64,000 bases of DNA from Emergomyces orientalis. Taxonomy: Eukaryota > Ascomycota > Eurotiomycetes > Onygenales > Ajellomycetaceae. Of the stretch, positions 56,705 through 64,000 are shown piece by piece. The notes under the pieces were generated by a model that saw only the letters and a list, made by a program, of their open reading frames with translations, was not told the DNA's origin and made no database searches. The stretch lies in contig MOWL01000069.1 of NCBI GenBank assembly GCA_002110485.1, positions 806,001-870,000 of the forward strand. The letters run 5' to 3'. The number at the start of each line of letters is the position of its first letter. Within the stretch, counting starts at the first letter, position 1. Made by a program: the position numbers and the translations under genes.

Positions 56705-59471
56705 ATTTGTTTGTCTGCAATATCCCCGAATTTCTATGAATGGTGTATTATCACGTATTCCCTTTGTTCCTCCCCCTTCTCAAGACTATTTTTATTTGCA
56801 GGAGAGCCCTTGTCTCAGACAGGGGAGGTTTGTGGTTTAATATGTACTTTTTCACCTGCAGACCAACCAAAATTGTGAGCCCTGGCAAGTGTTCTCTTGA
56901 ACGAATTCCCTTTTATTATCATTTTCTTGTTATTTCTCCTCCTTTTAAAACTATTCCTTGTTCTATATACAAGCCTGCTTAGCCCTTTTCGACCTTGATT
57001 TTCACCTTTCTTCCTCTTTCAGCCATTCACAATTTTTTTCTATTATTATTATACTGGTGGGAAGGTTATAGGTAGGCATGTTATATGGGATATCTTTGTC
57101 CTTTTCTTCTCTCTTCCGTGGTGTTGGGGTTTGCTGTTCTTGTGTTTTTCCTTTCTCACGCGGGTTTCCGGGTTACAGGGTTTGGTTGAGTCTGGGTTCG
57201 GCTGGGTTGGGTTGATATCAGGGCCATAAGGAATTTTACAGTCATCAATGGGGTGGGATTGTTTTGTTATGTTTCTCATCCACTGGGTTTTGTGCACAAA
57301 TCTCCATTTACAGTGCTTCTGCCTGGTTTTACTTGCTTTCCCTCATTTTGCTTAAACAACCGCAATGTTCCCTTCCCATTTCACCCTACCTTTTCTTGCG
57401 CGCGCGCGCTTGTGAATATGGTTGGTTGGGGGGCATCGCTCCCCTTCCCCCTCTTCTGTTTGTTTTTGTTTATTTTATAACCGCTCTTACTGTCATGGGG
57501 AGTTACACTCACGTTTTCCCCCTTCGTATATGATATTATAACTTCTTCTCTTCCCCTTAAACTGCCTACCTCACTTATACTGCTGTTCCTATTTACCCAT
57601 TCACACGATACCATATACCATACCGCCTCAACCTTACTCGTAAACATATTCAATTTGTACAGACGTTGCAATCCACCGTCTCCACCCTTCCATAACATAC
57701 CACACTATATGATATAGATGATGCCCTCTTCCTCCTCCTCCTCCTCCTCCTCCTCCTCCTCCTCCTCCTTCTCATATGGCGGTCGCTTTCTTACCTTGAG
57801 AGTCGATTTTTCAATAAAAATCCACATGCGCAGTCAGTACAAAGTTACATACATTTGCCCAATTTCTAATTATCCGTTGTCACGCCTCCTTTCATCTCTG
57901 GTACTCCCTTCCCTCATCGTGCCATCCTTTGTGGTGTTGATATTTGCTTTTTTCTTCTCCCCTCTGTTCGTCTAACCACGCGGTCTGATATTGATTGTTG
58001 ATTGTTGATAAATTTTTCGCGTGCAAATTTAATTTAATTTATTTGTAACTTTTCGCGCGTTGTTTGATGCGGGGGTTTCCTCGTCTTCTATATATATACA
58101 TATGTTAGAAACATAGTTATGTTACACTATTATTATAAGTTAAGTGGGTTGTTTGGGATGGGAAACTATATTTCCGCGTTGCGTAGTTAACTACCTTCTC
58201 TTGCTGAATTTTTATTTTATTTTTATTTTTTTTTAAATATATATACAAATGTATGGGCCGGGATTCTGGGATCCGACCTTAACTCGAAACTGGAAATATC
58301 TCCATGTGTGTATATTTCTGTCCCCTGTTTGAATTCCTTCCTCGACCTATGTGGAGAGGTAATCTTAAACTTTGGATAAGTTTGAAAGGCCAAGCATCAG
58401 TGTTCGTGTTCATTGAAGCCATCATCCAATTCGCTTGGCGCGAATAGGCTAGCTACTACGCGCCACCGACTTCAAATCTCACTTTAAACAAACGACGCTT
58501 TTTTTAATTTGATGAGTTGAGCATCGCATATTTCGGATCTACGCTGTTTCTTTCCGCGCGAAGGGCGACATCTGGATAACGGACACAAGGAATAGTGGGA
58601 GGTTTGACGGTTACGGGCCCTACCACTTGGTAGAAGCAGGTGGGTTTGATTGAATTTCCTATTTTCTCCTCATTTTTGTCCCGGAGGAAAGTATAAAAAC
58701 ACACAACATTTGCTTTTCTTTGACGCTCTTTGTTTGCCTTCAATTATTTAAACCTTTTTAAAACTTTTCTTTGTGCTGCTGATTCATAGTGGTGCCATGT
58801 GTATGTTGTGGCTTCGCTGTGTGTGTCCAGCTTGCACATAGAAACGTATATTTTCCGGCCTTGAATTTTTTGATATTTATGCTATTTGTTCCTGGAGTGG
58901 CATGTCTCTGAATTCCCAACTAGAGATCGCTGCGGCGTGTTGAAAGCTATTGAGCTATGTCTCTGTGTTTCAACGGAATATACAAGTTCATGTATCTTTA
59001 TATCGAATACTTGGCCTTCCCCCAGGTTATCTGGATATCTCGCTGTTTGTCTCGTCTGTGTACGACCCCATACTTGTGATGGAAGGCAAAGGATGTGGGA
59101 ACTTTTTAGGCTCTTTTTGGGCTGTTGGGGCGAGAGGAAATGCCACTTGTATTTCTGGCCGGAAATTACGGCACATGGACATTTGGTGCTATTAAACCCC
59201 CTTTCTCAGGAGAGAGAAAAATTATTATATGAACTTACCTTTTTCTCAGTTATGTTTTCTTTACTATTGCTTTTCAAGTTATGTTACTCCGTACATCTAA
59301 CGGTTGTTGCATCTAACGTTCAAGTGTAGGCTGAAATCTGTTCTAGCCTCTTCTCTGTCATAAGAAGGGTCAGATAGCGAAAGTCCATAGCCATTTGCTG
59401 GAGAGATCATTACCAATTGAGTAGCGAAAACGATAACTAAAAATCAAAGCAAACAAAAGGAGGAAAGAAAA
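56705..59471. other. Long intergenic region with TCC microsatellite
   Basis: No supported gene in 2.8 kb. A perfect (TCC)n run occupies about 57730-57769. C-terminal-like or conserved motifs are absent in all short frames, including 57253-57533 and 58886-59329. Confidence 0.5.
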
Positions 59472-60704
59472 ATGGCTTCACAGAGCCCCCTCGCACCAGC
59501 CAAAATATCCCGCGCCACCATCTCATTTCTCCTATCTCTCTATCCTCACACCATCAAAGAATTTTACAGGGCGAAACTGATAGCCAAGTCTACCCCGAAA
59601 GCGAGCACGAAACCCGCTTCCAAGCGGCCCTCATCAAAAGGGAAGGCTGAAGAAACTATAGATAAGGAAGTTGAAGCCTTTTTGAAACTGGATAAATTGC
59701 GCTATGAGACGATACCTGCTGCACTGAGGAGTAGAACTGGAGCTGGCATTGGTGAGAATGACGAAGAAAAGGGGAAGGACGATGTGAAAAGGCGACGTAA
59801 AAAAGTAAAGGTATCAAAGGACGACGATGATTCGCCATTCCAAGACCCCTTTTTGGAGAAGGATGAAATTGTCAACCTTATGGACTGGAAACTGTAAGTG
59901 TTGTTTCCACCTAGCCCGTTGCCATTCGTTCCACCAGTGATAAAAAAATGTTCTCATAACTTTTACAGAAAGCATGGCTCCCACCGACCAGCCCTGATGG
60001 GCATGATAAGGTCAAATCCAAACTCCCTGGTGCAGTCCACTACTAGGTCTGCTTTCTCACGACTCCAGGACACCCTATTGAATACAGGAGACGAAGCTTT
60101 CCCCGCCATTCCACTTGAGACGCTAACAGGCCCCCTACGAGGTGTGGGCCCTGCCACTGCATCTCTTTTCCTGTCCATTGTCCCATACCAGAACGCTTCA
60201 GATGATACATTCAACAACGGAAATACAAATGCAGCCCCTTTTTTTAGCGATGAGCTTTTCAATTGGCTCTGCCTGGATAAATACCCGCATGACTTCCCCA
60301 ACAGCAGCAGCGGGGGCGACAGTGGCCCGAGATCTAAGGGGAAGTCACCAGTAACGACAGAGGCTAAGATTAAGTATAATATGAAAGAATATAGAGAGTT
60401 GTGGGAAGCTGTAAGGGAGCTCAGGGGGAGGGTTAATAAGGTTCCAAACCAAAAGGCAGCGGTAGGAAAAGGCAATGGTAATGGAGAGGGCGAGAGCAGA
60501 AGTTTCTCAGTCCTGGATATTGAGAGGGTGGCTTTTGTTATAGGCCACCTTGACGTGTCGGGGTATGAGGAAGGGATGAAAGAAGAATCGGGGATGGGAG
60601 GTTTAGGTGGTGGCGAGGAGGACGATGCCAGTGCGGTACCTGTGGCTGCAACTACAGCCGTGAAAACTGTGAACACTGGAAGGGGGAAGAGGAAGAGGGG
60701 ATAG
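59472..60704 (+). CDS. Unknown protein with helix-hairpin-helix-like motif
   Basis: Exons 59472-59893 and 59969-60704 (intron 75 nt, donor GTAAGT, acceptor TTTTACAG) give 385 residues. I recognise it only as a conserved fungal protein without a name. Splicing joins DEIVNLMDWKL to KHGSHRPALMGMIRSNP. Further on LTGPLRGVGPATASLFLSIVP matches the GxG hairpin of HhH DNA-binding motifs as in DNA glycosylases, and the preceding arrangement also resembles that fold. A lysine-rich region (DVKRRRKKVKVSK, about 97-109) may be a nuclear signal. The C-terminus is Gly/Glu-rich and ends GRGKRKRG. A role in DNA transactions is possible but unproven. Confidence 0.82.
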
Positions 60705-61259
60705 AGGATGTAGTACTGTGTGGGAAGATGGGGCCGAGGAAGGCTTGTGTATACCTGTTATTTGCGTCTTATCTGCGTTTACGTGACAAGTTTAATCTAC
60801 TATTTCTATACTTCCATTCTCCCCATTGAGAACAAAAAAGAATTGAAATCAGACGCCAAAGAGTATGGTAATAAAATCAGATCAACCAAAAGTAAACCAA
60901 ACTAACTGAATATCACACAAATCAATTGATCTCAATAACTACTCCTACAAGCTCCTTGGAGCTCTGCCCTTTCCTTTTAATTTGATACAGCACACAGTCA
61001 TTCTCTATTTGCTCTAGAATGTGCAAAAAGTGAGCAACATACCCTGGGAAACTTCAATTCCTCATGTAAATTTTCAACAATCCTGCCACAAACTAAGCTA
61101 CAAAATGAACATGTAGAACTTTTAAGCAAATATCAACGAGCGTCAGCTCCATCCATATAGCGCAAAATAAGGTACCAATTCAGCTTAATTAAAAGTACAC
61201 CCCCCCTTTTTCAACTATCCGAACCACGACGTCACCCACTCACCCTCCACCAACCATTA
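60705..61259. other. Convergent intergenic gap
   Basis: 3' ends of two genes; no coding signal seen. Confidence 0.55.
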
Positions 61260-62085
61260 TCACACCAAATACCCAATCCCCGCGGCCAGTATCCAAACAA
61301 GCCCTCCGGCTCCCAATTCAACACCACCAACCACCATCACTGCCGCTGCATTCGGGGACTCTGTCGCTGAAGCTGAACTCCGTGGCCCCGTGCCAGTAGC
61401 CTTGCTCCTTCCGGTAGTCTGCGATGCATTGCTACCATCTCCACCACCGCCAGCCGTTCCTGTAGCTTTCGTTCCAGTGGGCTGAGGAGCCGACGTAGAA
61501 GTGCGAGCTTTCCCGAAATGCTTTGCAGCGTTGCAATTCGCGACTTTCGAGGATTCAACAGCGAATCTACCAGGGTCGCCGGGGCAGTTGTTATAGCAGC
61601 TACAGTCGTGTTTGGGCGGGTTAGCAATTTGAGTGTTGGTTACTTTTCTTTGATTGTTCCTCTTTTTGGTAGAAAGGGCGGCAGAAAAGAGGGTGGGACG
61701 GGGTCGGGGACATGTAATGTTGTGGTATATACGTACGTCAAGACGTTGTTATATTGGGTACAGAGGCAGTCCCAATCTTGTACAGGACAGGAGGTGAGAA
61801 TGGATGTGGTAGATTTAACACAAGCATCGAGAATACTGTTCGTTGAGATTCTGGTCAGTAATGAATTTCTGTAAATATTTCATGCTTCACTCCAGCTTGC
61901 TCCTGTTTTTCATCATCGTGTAGTAGGTGAGCCTCTTATCAACGAAAAGAAACCACATACTACTGGGCATCACAATTGCTAGCATTGCCATCTTTCGGCT
62001 TGTCCTGAGCGGCGGCTACATTTATATTTGCCACAATAACGAAAAAGAGAGTGAAAAGCGCGGATATAGAAATAAATGAATGCAT
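61260..62085 (-). CDS. Small Cys-rich GPI-anchored cell-surface protein
   Basis: Three exons: 62085-61964, 61850-61737, 61599-61260; 191 residues. The start MHSFISISALFTLFFVIVANINVAAAQ is a signal peptide. The mature part has paired Cys: ASNCDAQISTNSILDAC, TSCPVQDWDCLCTQYNNVLT, CYNNCPGDPGRFAVESSKVANC. This eight-Cys layout is that of the fungal GPI-anchored serine/threonine-rich proteins. A Thr/Gly/Ser-rich linker leads to a hydrophobic tail (ELGAGGLVWILAAGIGYLV), a GPI signal. The first donor must be GTAGTA (the GTATGT three bases on would create a stop), so that junction is the least sure. No single exon is obvious by length. Confidence 0.82.
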
Positions 62086-64000
62086 ATTTGGCGGCAAAGC
62101 GGAAAAGAAAAATGGAACGTAGGGATGAAAAAATGAATGAATTTTTTTTAATTTTGAATTTCTAGGTCAAAGTATTTTTCTTCTTTGAAAAGCTTTTGGT
62201 GACCGTTCACACGAGAGAATGGTTGAAATATATGTGTGAAAATCCCGGCAAGCAAAAGCAAATGATTGAGCTGTGAAAGCGCTTGAAGGCGGGAATAATG
62301 AATGAGATGGACGCATGGATGGGAAGCAGTAAAATGAAAACTTGAGCGCGGGAGCATTGAGATACATAATTTTATCAACGATTTTCCTAGGGCGATGCGA
62401 AAAGAGAGGAGATCGTCTTTGCTTCAATCGCGTCATAGACATCAAACGAAGAACAGTAGATCATGCGACAGACAAAGGAGGAAACCAAGTTGAGTAACAT
62501 CTCTTGATAAAATCAAGGCAACGAAAGGGAGTCAGGGGAGGGAAGTGGGAGGACATTACATCGACCATTTCGGTGATAATGGCATGTGGTGCACAGAGCA
62601 ATATTAGCTCCTGTATCTGGAAGCCGATATGCCACAGACTATTCGAAACCGAGGCCGAATCTGGATCCGGGAGTGCTGGGCGTTCCATTCTGCTCAGCTC
62701 CTTGTTGCACCGAGCAAGTAATATGCCATCCAGCATATTGATGATTTTTGTCGGAAGGAAAAAGGAAAGCCAGGCAGCACCAGACGGCGATATCTGGGAA
62801 ATTCTCACTGAGGAGTTGCGAGATTTCTGAGACGGGGTGATTAGCTGGTTTTGTAATGAGAAGAATGGGTTGAAAAAAAGGAATGAAAAAGAGCTTCTTG
62901 ACAACACTCGAGAACGGTCTGGAGCATGTATCGATGAGTAGGATATTTTTTTTGAGAGCATGGTAGGCCCATATCTTAGAAACCTGTTTCAGCAAGTCAA
63001 CAAGTAAACGCGACGTGGGTTTGGATCAATGGACGTTTATATAAGTGAACGATATTTCAATAACTATAATTAATGCACAGGCATGATTTTATTTATTCTT
63101 GGAATGAATGGACATTGAAAACCAAACTCGAACTGGGAGAGGGAAAATATCGGCAAAATCCTGGTCTGAGTCTGGTTAAGGTCAAAATTGCCTTTGGGAA
63201 AAAAAAAACCCTATGAACAGGACCATTATTTATATAACCAACCAGACTTGCTTGGCACATAAATTTTTCGGAAATGAAAATAATGACTGTAGATGAATGT
63301 AAGTCTATAACTATTGAGTTATCTTCGATCAAGTTAATTTGTATAATTTTGCTTCTTCTCGTTCTCTTTTCTTTGTTGTTCTTTTTATTATTATTATTAT
63401 TTTTCTTTCAGATTTATTTTCTCCTTTTCCAATACATACATACATACGCATTTACATATATGAAAACCGGTCTGTTTTAACGATTTAAAATGCCACCAAG
63501 CGCAGGTTTCTGACAGGGCAGTTATATAATTATAAAAAGGAAAAGAAAGGGAATCGTTACGTACATGCGGAAAGGGGAAGGGAACACGGGAAAGGAAAGA
63601 ATATATTGCCGGTCATCATTAAGGGGAGGACAAGGAACAAGGAACAGGGAGAGAACCACAAGGAAAATCAGAAAATACTGTTGAGGAAGGGCGCAGCTAT
63701 ATGAAAAAAGAGGGGGAAAAGGGGGTGTTTATGCCAGGAAACTAAATAGGAGACTGTTTTTCCCGATTCGTTTTCCCTTACCCTGCTTGGCCACTACATT
63801 ATACAGACGAGAGAGGAAGGAAACAAAATATACACAAATATATGGCAGTAGGGACTTTGTAAAACCACACCGACAAGACACATCAGAATGAGTCGGCTTC
63901 CGACGGAAAAAAAAAAAAAAAAGGATAATGACAAGCAGTTAAATAACATATGCGTGGTTGGGGATTTTCGTTTACTCCTGGCCGAAGCCTAGGGTCTCCT
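62086..64000. other. Intergenic to window edge
   Basis: Promoter of the GPI protein, then about 1.7 kb without a convincing gene. Opposed frames at 62461-62995 (minus) and 62504-62830 (plus) share the same DNA and neither shows a domain. A relic matching 41246-41266 is at 63490-63510, and an A-run is at 63906-63922. Confidence 0.5.

Noticed and set aside
57730..57769. (TCC)n run as poly-Ser coding sequence
   Set aside because: The enclosing frame is short and lacks any other protein-like feature; treated as a microsatellite.
62461..62995. 166- and 118-codon minus frames and a 108-codon plus frame in the same DNA
   Set aside because: Neither strand shows a domain or splice support, and I could not decide between them.
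1..64000. CRISPR arrays, bacterial-type operons or phage modules
   Set aside because: None seen; the window is plainly eukaryotic.

Overview
The window is nuclear DNA of a filamentous ascomycete. Genes carry short introns (53-163 nt, one of 488) with GT..AG ends and CTAAC-like branch sites, and intergenic DNA is AT-rich with pyrimidine tracts before start codons. Several products look closest to Eurotiomycetes, and CpG-depleted repeats recall Onygenales (dimorphic fungi). That placement is inference; nothing here fixes the species. All splice models were built by reading frames, splice sites and family motifs by eye.

Layout. 1-3505 (minus) is the 5' part of a Ty1/copia retrotransposon with a fully open Gag-Pol frame running off the left edge, followed by its probable leader/LTR. 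7547-11656 is the ataxin-2 homologue PBP1 (Lsm, LsmAD, PAM2). 15623-18538 is a nine-exon SCY1/CEX1-type pseudokinase. A tRNA-Gly(GCC) with an intron (18945-19061) and a tRNA-Leu(AAG) (25793-25874) bracket a nested transposon block: a Tc1/mariner-like inverted-repeat element (19183-25557) interrupted by a decayed minus-strand LINE (19634-25340, 17-bp target duplication) that is strongly CpG-depleted except near its 5' end.

26267-44361 holds ordinary genes: a short-chain dehydrogenase, a serine-rich unknown, NAA10/ARD1, a GPI-anchored PLC-like phosphodiesterase, a SUR7/PalI-type tetraspan protein, a second short-chain dehydrogenase, a coiled-coil unknown, the TOR subunit LST8, and a Tctex-1 dynein light chain assembled from four small exons. 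44362-64000 holds a HotDog thioesterase, a weak multi-exon candidate, VTC1, a secreted SMP-30-like propeller, an AHC1-like zinc-finger protein (with a decayed 120-bp copy of its finger 9.5 kb away), a helix-hairpin-helix unknown and a small Cys-rich GPI protein.

The genes do not form one pathway. Several touch growth and nutrient control (LST8 in TOR; PBP1, linked to TORC1 in yeast; VTC1 in polyphosphate storage; SCY1 in COPI traffic/tRNA export), but nothing shows co-regulation. The most notable content is the transposon block, with its mutation pattern, and the intact copia frame; no wholly new multi-gene system was seen.
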